A DNA stretch of 64,000 bases from Candidatus Poribacteria bacterium. GTDB lineage: Bacteria > Poribacteria > WGA-4E > WGA-3G. A model generated the notes under the pieces. The model saw only the letters and a list, made by a program, of their open reading frames with translations. It had not been told where the DNA came from and ran no database searches. Location of the stretch: assembly GCA_958295815.1 (NCBI GenBank), contig OY282374.1:1694856-1758855 (forward strand), given 5' to 3'. This document shows positions 56,702 to 64,000 of this stretch, one piece after another; position 1 is the stretch's first letter, and the number at the start of each line of letters is the position of its first letter. Both the position numbers and the translations under genes were made by a program.

Positions 56702-58447
56702 ATGGCAAATTACCAAGAACTGGCAAATTTCGTTTGGAATGTGGCAGATGATGTTCTCAGAGGACTCTTCAAACCGCACGAATACGGCGACATTACCCTC
56801 CCGTTTCTGGTGCTCCGCCGATTGGACTGCATCTTAGATGAGGACGGACGAAAAGAGAAAGCCATTGATACCTACAATCAATACGACGGCAAAGTAGATG
56901 AAGACCTAATACCACCGATTATTCTGAGAGAGACAAACACCAGTTTCTATAACACCTCCCAGTACGACCTATCCCGACTGAAAGCCGACCCGAATAATAT
57001 CCGTCTCAACTTTGAGAACTACCTCAACGGGTTCAGTAAGGACGTGCGCGACATCATCGAAAACTTCAATCTCGGAGGGTTTATTGATCGACTCGACAAT
57101 AACAATCGATTGTACATCTTCTGCGATAAGTTCACCGAAATCGATCTACACCCCGATAAGGTGGACAACCATACGATGGGACAGGTCTTTGAGGAGCTGC
57201 TCCGCCGATTCTCAGAGATGTCCAATGAGACCAGTGGGGAACACTACACGCCGCGGGATGTCGTACGGCTATTGGTCTCACTACTATTTGCGGAACACCG
57301 TGAAGATCTGAGTGGACAGGGGATTATACGCAGTATTTTCGATCCGTGCTGCGGGACGGGTGGTATGTTGACGATTGGGAAAAACTACTTTCGCGAACAG
57401 ATTAATCCGGATGCCAATATTCGGCTGTTAGGTCAGGAACTTAACGCACAGACCTACGCAATTTGTAAGTCGGATATGCTTATCACCGAAGAGGACCCCG
57501 ACAATATTCGACATGGATCGAGTCTCTCCAATGACCAATTTCAAGGGGAGCGTTTCGATTATATGATTACAAATCCGCCCTTCGGTGTCAGTTGGAAGTC
57601 TGATGAGGCGGCGGTGAAAACAGAAGGGCAGAATGCTTACGGCAGATTCTCTGCTGGCACACCTCGCACCTCAGATGGTGCTCTACTGTTTCTGCAACAC
57701 ATGCTCTCCAAGATGGAGGACCGTGGGAGTCGGGTTGGCATTGTCTTTAACGGGGCACCGCTCTTTACAGGCGATGCCGGTAGCGGTGAGAGTGAAATCC
57801 GACGCTGGATTATCGAGAACGACTGGCTGGAATGTATTATTGCGCTGCCCGATAAGCTGTTCTTCAACACCAGTATCGCCACCTATATTTGGATTTTAAC
57901 AAATCGGAAATCAGAGGCGAGACAAGGTAAGATACAACTCATCAATACTGTTGATTTCTTTGATAAGATGAAAAGAAATCTCGGGGATAAGAGTGTTTTC
58001 ATTTCCGATAGCCATATTCGTCACATCACTGAACTGCATACTAACTTTGAAGAGACTGAGTACTGCAAAATCTATCCAAACGATTTTTTCGGCTACACGA
58101 AAGTGACGGTTGAGAGACCACTCATCGAAAAGCGTGAGATTCTGGGAGAGGAAAAGGAAGTCGTTGTCAGAGACAAGAGGGGTAATCCCAAACCGGATAC
58201 CAAGTTGCGAGGCACTGAGCGCGTTCCCATCACAGAGAACATTGATGATTACTACCAACGAGAGGTGAAACCGCACCTACCGGATAGTTGGATAGATAGG
58301 AAGAAGGATAAGGTGGGCTACGAAATTAATTTCAATCGATATTTCTACCAATACACACCGCTACGCTCACTGAAGGAGATCGCCGATGAAATACTTGCAC
58401 TTGAGGGGAAAAGTGAAGGCTTGCTGAATGAGGTGTTAGGGTTATGA
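56702..58447 (+). CDS. hsdM: type I restriction-modification system methyltransferase subunit
   Basis: A 581-residue N6-adenine DNA methyltransferase. The N-terminal HsdM helical domain (1-150) is followed by the AdoMet motif DPCCGTGG (214-221) and the catalytic NPPF (291-294). The C-terminal coil (LKEIADEILALEGKSEGLLN) contacts HsdS. GAAGGAAG precedes the ATG. It overlaps hsdS by 4 bases (ATGA). With HsdS it methylates the host target, and with HsdR it cuts unmodified DNA. Confidence 0.96.
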   Translation: MANYQELANFVWNVADDVLRGLFKPHEYGDITLPFLVLRRLDCILDEDGRKEKAIDTYNQYDGKVDEDLIPPIILRETNTSFYNTSQYDLSRLKADPNNIRLNFENYLNGFSKDVRDIIENFNLGGFIDRLDNNNRLYIFCDKFTEIDLHPDKVDNHTMGQVFEELLRRFSEMSNETSGEHYTPRDVVRLLVSLLFAEHREDLSGQGIIRSIFDPCCGTGGMLTIGKNYFREQINPDANIRLLGQELNAQTYAICKSDMLITEEDPDNIRHGSSLSNDQFQGERFDYMITNPPFGVSWKSDEAAVKTEGQNAYGRFSAGTPRTSDGALLFLQHMLSKMEDRGSRVGIVFNGAPLFTGDAGSGESEIRRWIIENDWLECIIALPDKLFFNTSIATYIWILTNRKSEARQGKIQLINTVDFFDKMKRNLGDKSVFISDSHIRHITELHTNFEETEYCKIYPNDFFGYTKVTVERPLIEKREILGEEKEVVVRDKRGNPKPDTKLRGTERVPITENIDDYYQREVKPHLPDSWIDRKKDKVGYEINFNRYFYQYTPLRSLKEIADEILALEGKSEGLLNEVLGL

Positions 58448-59724
58448 GGCGTTATCCTGAATATAAATACAGCCCACTAGGTTGGGTAGGTGAGATTCCT
58501 AAACATTGGGAGATGAAACGTGCTAAGTTCATTTTTCGGCGGCTGCAACGCCCTATTCGGGAAAATGATGAAATCATAACTGCTTTCAGAGACGGTATTG
58601 TAACTCTTCGTAAAAATCGTCGTACACTCGGATTCACAAACTCGCTCAAAGAAATTGGCTATCAAGGTATCCGAAAGGACGACCTGATTATTCATGCTAT
58701 GGATGGCCATGCGGGGGCAATAGGTGTGTCTGACTCCGATGGCAAATCCTCGCCTGTTTATTCTGTCTGTCGTCCAATCTCACAAGAAAACGTCTACTAT
58801 TATGCATACCTTCTTCGATATATAGCTTTAAGTGGTTTTATTGAGTCTCTTGCGAGAGGTATTCGTGAAAGGTCAACGGAATTTCGTTTCAATGAATTCA
58901 AAGAACTTGATTTACTGATTCCAACTGTTTCTGAACAAGCCCAAATCGCCAACTTCCTTGACCGCAAAACCGAACAGATTGACGAGCTCATCCGCATCAA
59001 AGAACGACGGATAGAACTGCTGCAGGAACAACGCACCGCACTGATAAATCAGGCAGTGACGAAGGGGCTTGACCCGAATGTGGAGATGAAACCGTCGGGG
59101 GTAGAGTGGATTGGGGATATACCGGGGCATTGGGAGGTAATTAAGTTTCATTACCTCTCGCAAGAATCTAAAAGAAAAAATGATGATGATATTGACCGGG
59201 AGATGCTCTCTCTATCCAGTTATACAGGAATTAATGTTAAGCAATATGAATATGAAAACATTAAAAGAAGCAAGGAAGAAAGTTTGACCTATCTCGTTGT
59301 TGAACCGAACCAACTTGTGGTGAACCCAATGTGGCAAATTCAAAGAGGCATTGGTGTGTCTTATCTTCATGGGATTGTCAGTCCTGGCTATAGAGTCTAT
59401 TACATAGATTTGGAAAGATTAATTCCTCAGTATCTTCACTATTTAATGAGGAGTGATATCTATGTAGATGAGTATAATAAGCATATCAGAGGTCTAACAA
59501 CATACGATAGGTCGGTCAAGAAAGAGGATTTCGAGGCAATTCCCGTTCTACTCCCTACTAAACAGGAACAAACTCAAATTACCAACTTTCTTGATCACAA
59601 AACCGAACAGATTGACGAACTGATAGCAACAGAGCAGCGAAAAATTGAACTCCTCAAGGAATACCGTCAATCCCTCATCTCCGAAGCGGTGACCGGCAAG
59701 ATTGATGTCCGAAATGAGGTTTAG
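58444..59724 (+). CDS. hsdS: type I restriction-modification system specificity subunit
   Basis: A 426-residue subunit with two target-recognition domains. Each is opened by a similar segment (GWVGEIPKHWEMKRAKF; VEWIGDIPGHWEVIKFHYLS) and closed by a conserved helix (IANFLDRKTEQIDELIRIKE near 172; ITNFLDHKTEQIDELIATEQ near 380). The repeat-helix layout is typical and defines a bipartite target. Both domains are intact. The hsdR start follows the stop by 3 bases. Confidence 0.95.
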   Translation: MRRYPEYKYSPLGWVGEIPKHWEMKRAKFIFRRLQRPIRENDEIITAFRDGIVTLRKNRRTLGFTNSLKEIGYQGIRKDDLIIHAMDGHAGAIGVSDSDGKSSPVYSVCRPISQENVYYYAYLLRYIALSGFIESLARGIRERSTEFRFNEFKELDLLIPTVSEQAQIANFLDRKTEQIDELIRIKERRIELLQEQRTALINQAVTKGLDPNVEMKPSGVEWIGDIPGHWEVIKFHYLSQESKRKNDDDIDREMLSLSSYTGINVKQYEYENIKRSKEESLTYLVVEPNQLVVNPMWQIQRGIGVSYLHGIVSPGYRVYYIDLERLIPQYLHYLMRSDIYVDEYNKHIRGLTTYDRSVKKEDFEAIPVLLPTKQEQTQITNFLDHKTEQIDELIATEQRKIELLKEYRQSLISEAVTGKIDVRNEV

Positions 59725-59727
59725 TCC

Positions 59728-62679
59728 ATGCAGACGTATCGGGAAATAAATTTTGAAGATCACATCGAACAACGCCTGAATCAGTCGGACTACCATTCGT
59801 TACAACCTACTGACTATGATAAATCCCTCTGCCTAATACCCGATGAGGTTGGACAGTTTATCCGGGCAACCCAACCCAAGACGTATCAGAGACTGGAAAG
59901 ACAATACGGCGCGGACACACCGCAGAAACTCACGCTCCGTATCAGCAATCAGGTTGCGAGTCGAGGTGTGTTGGATGTGTTGCGGAAAGGTGTTAGGGAT
60001 AGGGGTAGTCATTTTCATCTGACCTACTTCCAACCCTCAAGTGGTATGAACCCCGACCATCAACGGCTCTACGCTAAGAACCGATTCTCACTGGTTCGGC
60101 AGCTCAGGTATTCAGAGCGGAACGAAAAATCGCTCGATATGGTGTTGTTCCTCAATGGTCTGCCGTTGGTCACAATGGAACTGAAAAACAGTCTCACCGG
60201 TCAGGTAGTCACGGATGCGGAGAAACAGTATCGGACAGATCGGGATCCGAGGGAGCCGTTATTCCAATTCAGGCGGTGCTTGGTTCACTTTGCGGTGGGC
60301 AACGAGAAGGTTTCAATGACAACCCACTTACAGGGAGGTAAAACACGCTTCTTTCCGTTTAACAAGGGTATCGAAAATCCTGTGAACCCGAAAGGGCACA
60401 AAACCGCTTATCTGTGGGAGGACATCCTACACCCCGATAACCTGCTGGAGTTAATCAACAACTTTATCCATGAGCAGGAGACCACAGAAAAGGTTTACGA
60501 TCACAGAATTGATGCGGTGAGAGATGAGAAGCACCGCGTGCTCGTTTTCCCGCGATACCATCAGCTTGATGTGATTCGTGAATTGCAAGCCGCTGTCGTG
60601 GAAGATGGGGTTGGAAACAACTACCTAATCCAACACACCACAGGGAGCGGCAAATCGAATTCCATCGCATGGTTAGCGCACCTACTAACGCATCTGTACC
60701 GCGCTCAGACCGATACAAATCGGATCTTCGACTCCGTCATCGTCGTGACCGATCGGCGCGTCCTTGACAAGCAGCTGCAGGAGACGATTAAACAGGTGGA
60801 ACAGGTTGACGGCGTGGTGCATTCCGTTGATAAGACTTCAGCACAACTCAGGGATTTCCTCGAATCCGGCAAAGACATTATCATCTCAACGATTCAGAAG
60901 TTCAGCGTGATTGCCGAGGAGATCGGCAAACTCAAAAGCAAGACCTTCGCCGTGATTATTGACGAGGCACACTCCTCGCAAAGTGGTGAGTCGGCAAGGA
61001 GCCTCAGAACTTCGCTCTCGAAAGGCGTTGAGGGAGGTGTAGAAGAAGATGACGCCGACGAAGTATCGGATATAGACGCTCGGATTATTGAGGAGATGGA
61101 ACAGCGTAGAATGCAGGAGCATATCTCCTATTTCGGTTTTAGCGGTACACCAAAGAACAAGACTTTAGAACTGTTTGGACGGAAGGACGAAGAAGGGAAA
61201 TTTGTCCCGTTCCATACCTATTCGATGCGCCAGAGTATCAGCGAAGGGTTTACACTGGACGTGCTCCAGAACTATACCACCTTTAAGAGGTATTTTGAAC
61301 TGGTCAAAAGTGTGCCAGAGGATGAAGAGTACGAGAAGGCGCGGACGCTCAGGACACTGACCAATTACGTTGACCTGCAACCCCACAGTATTGAGACCAA
61401 GACCCGGATTATCCTCGAACACTTCACCACGCGGACGGCAAAAACGATCGAAGGGAAAGGACGAGCGATGTTAATCACGCCGTCACGACTGCACTGCGTC
61501 AGATACAAGCAAGAGTTTGATCAGCAGATGCGGGAGATGGGACTTTCCTACGGGTGTCTGGTAGCGTTCAGCAGCACGGTGCACGACACAGACAATGGTA
61601 AGGATTACACGGAAGACGGGATGAATGCGTTACCGCCGAGCGTTTCGATTGCGGACAGTTTTAAGAGTCCTGAGTATCGGATTCTGATTGTGTCGAATAA
61701 GTTCCAGACGGGTTTCGATGAGCCGATGCTACAGACGATGTACGTCGACAAGCGATTAGACGGGTTGCAATGTGTTCAGAGTTTGAGTCGCCTGAACCGT
61801 GTTGCCGCCGGTAAGACGGATACGTTGGTACTCGACTTTGTGAATGAACCCGATCAGGTCCAAGAAGCGTTTCAGCAATACTATCAGACCACAACGCTCG
61901 CCGAGGAGACCGACCCGAATCGGTTGTATGACCTACAGAGCCAGTTGGAGGGTTATGACCTATACGATGCGGATAAGATTGGACGTTTTTGTGAAATCTT
62001 TTATGATCCAAATCAACCGGATGAGTTGTTACAGGGTGTTCTTGATAGCGTCGTTGAGCGATGGTTGGCACTTGAAACAGAGGACAGGGAGGAGTTTCGT
62101 TCTACCTTACAGAGTTACATTCGTCTCTACGGATACATCTCACAGTTGATTACCTTCACAGATGTAGATTTGGAAAAGTTGTATGTCTTCGGTCGCAGTT
62201 TGAACAAGAAGTTGCCGAAACGAGAGCACCCCGACCTGCACGATGTGCTGGCATCCGTAGATTTGGATTCGTTTCGTGTACAGAGAACCCATGAGGAGTT
62301 ACAACTCTCTCTTGAAGCGGAAGATAGCGAGGTTGAAGGGATTGGCAGCGGTGTTGGTATACTTAGGGAGCAGGAACAGGATTTCCTTTCTAATATCATT
62401 AACGCCCTGAACGATGCTTATCAGACGGATTTCACAATGGAAGATAAGGTTGACATTGAGACCATTCACCGAAAAGTGAGCGAGAATGAAGAGCTTCGGC
62501 AGGTGATTGAAGGCGATAATACGGAGACCAACAAACGGTATAAGTTTGATCAGGTGGTTGAAGAGATTTTATTCGGTTTCGTCAATAGTAAGTTGGATCT
62601 CTTCAATAAATTATCGAAACCGGAAGTCAAGGCGGATCTCAAGCGTCAGCTTTATCGGGCATATCTTGGGCAAGCTTAA
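59728..62679 (+). CDS. hsdR: type I restriction-modification system restriction subunit
   Basis: A 983-residue motor-nuclease. The PD-(D/E)XK nuclease site is near D137, E151 and K153 (VTMELKN). The translocase has Walker A TGSGKSN (305-311), DEAH 412-415 and further helicase motifs, including FSGTPKN and QTGFDEPMLQTMYVDK. It ends with a helical region that binds HsdM. All three hsd genes are intact, so the system looks functional. Confidence 0.95.
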   Translation: MQTYREINFEDHIEQRLNQSDYHSLQPTDYDKSLCLIPDEVGQFIRATQPKTYQRLERQYGADTPQKLTLRISNQVASRGVLDVLRKGVRDRGSHFHLTYFQPSSGMNPDHQRLYAKNRFSLVRQLRYSERNEKSLDMVLFLNGLPLVTMELKNSLTGQVVTDAEKQYRTDRDPREPLFQFRRCLVHFAVGNEKVSMTTHLQGGKTRFFPFNKGIENPVNPKGHKTAYLWEDILHPDNLLELINNFIHEQETTEKVYDHRIDAVRDEKHRVLVFPRYHQLDVIRELQAAVVEDGVGNNYLIQHTTGSGKSNSIAWLAHLLTHLYRAQTDTNRIFDSVIVVTDRRVLDKQLQETIKQVEQVDGVVHSVDKTSAQLRDFLESGKDIIISTIQKFSVIAEEIGKLKSKTFAVIIDEAHSSQSGESARSLRTSLSKGVEGGVEEDDADEVSDIDARIIEEMEQRRMQEHISYFGFSGTPKNKTLELFGRKDEEGKFVPFHTYSMRQSISEGFTLDVLQNYTTFKRYFELVKSVPEDEEYEKARTLRTLTNYVDLQPHSIETKTRIILEHFTTRTAKTIEGKGRAMLITPSRLHCVRYKQEFDQQMREMGLSYGCLVAFSSTVHDTDNGKDYTEDGMNALPPSVSIADSFKSPEYRILIVSNKFQTGFDEPMLQTMYVDKRLDGLQCVQSLSRLNRVAAGKTDTLVLDFVNEPDQVQEAFQQYYQTTTLAEETDPNRLYDLQSQLEGYDLYDADKIGRFCEIFYDPNQPDELLQGVLDSVVERWLALETEDREEFRSTLQSYIRLYGYISQLITFTDVDLEKLYVFGRSLNKKLPKREHPDLHDVLASVDLDSFRVQRTHEELQLSLEAEDSEVEGIGSGVGILREQEQDFLSNIINALNDAYQTDFTMEDKVDIETIHRKVSENEELRQVIEGDNTETNKRYKFDQVVEEILFGFVNSKLDLFNKLSKPEVKADLKRQLYRAYLGQA

Positions 62680-62874
62680 GGATTATAGGTTGTTGGTTCC
62701 TATTTTTAGCGGTGCTATTTTTCCTGTCTGAACCAGGATTTACAGGATTCAAGGATTTGCAGGATAGCAGATGGCAGGCAAGAGTCGGGATGGGAGGTAT
62801 TTTCTTCAGTCAGCGGTCGTTGGTCGGGATTCAGAGATCCCTCCTACAGAGAATATGGTCAGAAAACCTCTATG

Positions 62875-62952
62875 CACCTGTCGCCCCGCTGGGGCTAAGC
62901 GATGCCGGAATATCTGCTGCTATACACATTCCGCCCCGCTGGGGCTATACAC
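62875..62952. repeat. two GCCCCGCTGGGGC units (reverse of those before hsdM)
   Basis: CACCTGTCGCCCCGCTGGGGC at 62875 and CGCCCCGCTGGGGCTATACAC ending at 62952 are the reverse complement of the units upstream of hsdM. A GGGATTCAGAGATCCCTCC unit at about 62826 and an AATCTGTGTAATCTGAGGTTCAGAC element at about 62958 adjoin them. Confidence 0.85.
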
Positions 62953-63063
62953 ATCTGTGAAATCTGTGTAATCTGAGGTTCAGACTTTAGCACTCTTCCC
63001 AACATCCAACCAGACATCCTCCCATCAGATAAAAAAATAAAATAATATTTGCATTTATCTATA

Positions 63064-63414
63064 GCGCGTTCTATAGCGCGTTCTATAGCGCGTTCTATAG
63101 CGCGTTCTATAGCGCGTTCTATAGCATTATCTGTAGCACTTTCACCGTAAAAAAATACTGAAGCTGACTGTCCATCGAAAAAATACAACCCACAACCACT
63201 ATGAAAATTTCATAGCAAATTTCATAGCACTCCTCACACTAACCCTACCCAAAACCGCCAAAAACCCCAGTTGTCACCTGTGTTAACAGTCTCTCTCCAA
63301 ATTTCACACATTTCCTATTCTGCTATGAAAACTATGAAATTAGCTACCCACCAATCCTCCCTAACTAACCCCCTAATTCTACCAACTCGCATCCCATAAC
63401 CCACAACTCACACA
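63064..63414 (+). repeat. repeat module copy 3 (5-unit 12-bp array plus conserved block)
   Basis: Five perfect GCGCGTTCTATA units (63064-63123) and a decayed sixth (GCATTATCTGTA) are followed by the conserved block. TTTCATAGCAAATTTCATAG at about 63208 and TGCTATGAAAACTATGAAA at 63321 can pair as a stem about 100 bases apart. The block runs to CCTCCCTAACTAACC and CCATAACCCACAACTCACAC. The 833-base gap from 62680 to 63512 has no gene. Confidence 0.88.
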
Positions 63415-63422
63415 TCTTTTTC

Positions 63423-63451
63423 TTGACTGCTTTGACCAGATAGGTTATCAT
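63423..63451 (+). promoter_or_regulatory. putative promoter of the HflK-like gene
   Basis: TTGACT and TATCAT with a 17-base spacer, 61 bases before the ATG at 63513. It lies just beyond module copy 3. Confidence 0.55.
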
Positions 63452-63512
63452 TGCATACGTTAATTACAATGACTACTTTAAATTATCGTTAAAATAAAAA
63501 AGGAGAATTCTT

Positions 63513-64000
63513 ATGCAAGAACTCCATGAATTGATTAGGGAGCAACCCTACACGCAACTCATCACTCCCAAGCGGATTTTGTATGTGATTCTGGGTCTGA
63601 TCGTCTTAGCGTGCTTAACAACAAGTTTTTATACCGTTGAAGCAGACGAGATAGCGGTTGTGCTGATGTTTGGTAAATCTGTCCGGCAAGCCGAACCCGG
63701 ACTCCATTTCAAATTGCCACTCGGTATTGAGAGAGCCATTAGCGTTCCCGTCCGAAAAGTCTTTAAAGAGGAATTCGGTTTTCGGACCCTGAGAGCAGGT
63801 GTTCGGACGCAGTACGACACCCGTGATTTCTCGGATGAATCGCTTCTGCTATCGGGTGATCTGAACATCGCCGATGTCGAATGGGTCGTCCAGTACAAAA
63901 TCAAGGATCCCAAAAGTTTCCTGTTTTCTGTGAGGAATCCACAACAAGCTTTGCGTGATCTTTCGGAATCAGTGATGAGCCGTATAATTGGGGATCGGAC
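63513..64000 (+). CDS. SPFH/band 7 family protein, HflK-like (3' truncated by window)
   Basis: The first 162 residues of an HflK-type membrane protein. After a short cytoplasmic start comes one membrane helix (about 22-42, RILYVILGLIVLACLTTSF), then the band 7 domain (VEADEIAVVLMFGKSVRQAEPGLHFKLP; DLNIADVEWVVQYKIKDPKSFLF). HflK and HflC form a cage that limits the FtsH protease. AAGGAG lies 7 bases before the ATG. The gene runs out of the window, and hflC would be expected next. Confidence 0.9.
   Translation, partial: MQELHELIREQPYTQLITPKRILYVILGLIVLACLTTSFYTVEADEIAVVLMFGKSVRQAEPGLHFKLPLGIERAISVPVRKVFKEEFGFRTLRAGVRTQYDTRDFSDESLLLSGDLNIADVEWVVQYKIKDPKSFLFSVRNPQQALRDLSESVMSRIIGDR

Overview
The window reads as a chromosomal fragment of an uncultured diderm bacterium, most likely a Candidatus Poribacteria-type lineage. 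That placement is an inference. It rests on the mix of families (phytanoyl-CoA dioxygenase, sugar-phosphate isomerase/epimerase, enolase-superfamily enzyme, Uma2 nuclease, DUF5916 outer-membrane protein, UgpC/MalK-type ABC ATPases) and on intergenic space packed with several families of short dispersed hairpin repeats. TonB parts, a TonB-dependent receptor, lipoproteins and an HflK-type protein show an outer membrane. No rRNA is present and one tRNA (Asn) was found.

Layout. 1-3.5 kb: end of a sugar-type ABC ATPase, a possible 44-residue protein, a ThDP enzyme and a convergent PhyH dioxygenase, then tRNA-Asn. 3.7-8.8 kb: a small membrane protein, a secreted glycosidase-like protein, a sugar isomerase, a Uma2 nuclease and an HTH-metallo-beta-lactamase fusion. 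8.8-10.9 kb: a four-unit 43-bp tandem repeat followed by a DppB/DppC permease pair. 10.9-18.4 kb: Fic protein, type II dehydroquinase, DegT aminotransferase, a YkgJ/DUF2156/thiamine diphosphokinase run, threonine dehydratase and a conserved unknown. 18.6-23.6 kb: two CBS-domain proteins ahead of a 2-oxoacid:ferredoxin oxidoreductase (fused gamma-alpha plus beta), then an M55 D-aminopeptidase. 23.9-31.1 kb: an Rpn-like PD-(D/E)XK protein, a STAS protein, a reverse-strand cluster (zinc-ribbon protein, ABC exporter, DUF1854, DUF4159) and an enolase-superfamily enzyme. 31.4-44.3 kb: DUF5916 protein, KatG, an UMF1-type transporter, and a reverse-strand TonB locus (receptor, beta-helix lipoprotein, small lipoprotein, TonB). 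44.6-54.1 kb: polyprenol/diacylglycerol kinase-like protein, MalK-like ATPase, HAD phosphatase, minC-minD-minE, LarA, an unknown gene, a GlmU-like nucleotidyltransferase and BioD.

54.1-63.5 kb is the most unusual part. Three copies of a module (a 12-bp minisatellite plus about 230-250 bp of conserved non-coding sequence) occur here. Copies 1 and 2 are in inverted orientation around a 310-residue protein of unknown function. Copies 2 and 3 are in direct orientation around a complete type I restriction-modification operon (hsdM-hsdS-hsdR). A 133-bp MITE-like element with a 7-bp target duplication interrupts the edge of copy 1, and the unknown gene has a promoter with an 11-bp inverted repeat at the predicted start of transcription. 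The window ends inside an HflK-like gene.

All domain calls were made by eye from translated sequence; no database search was run. Start sites were moved from the longest frame where a ribosome binding site or promoter decided the matter.
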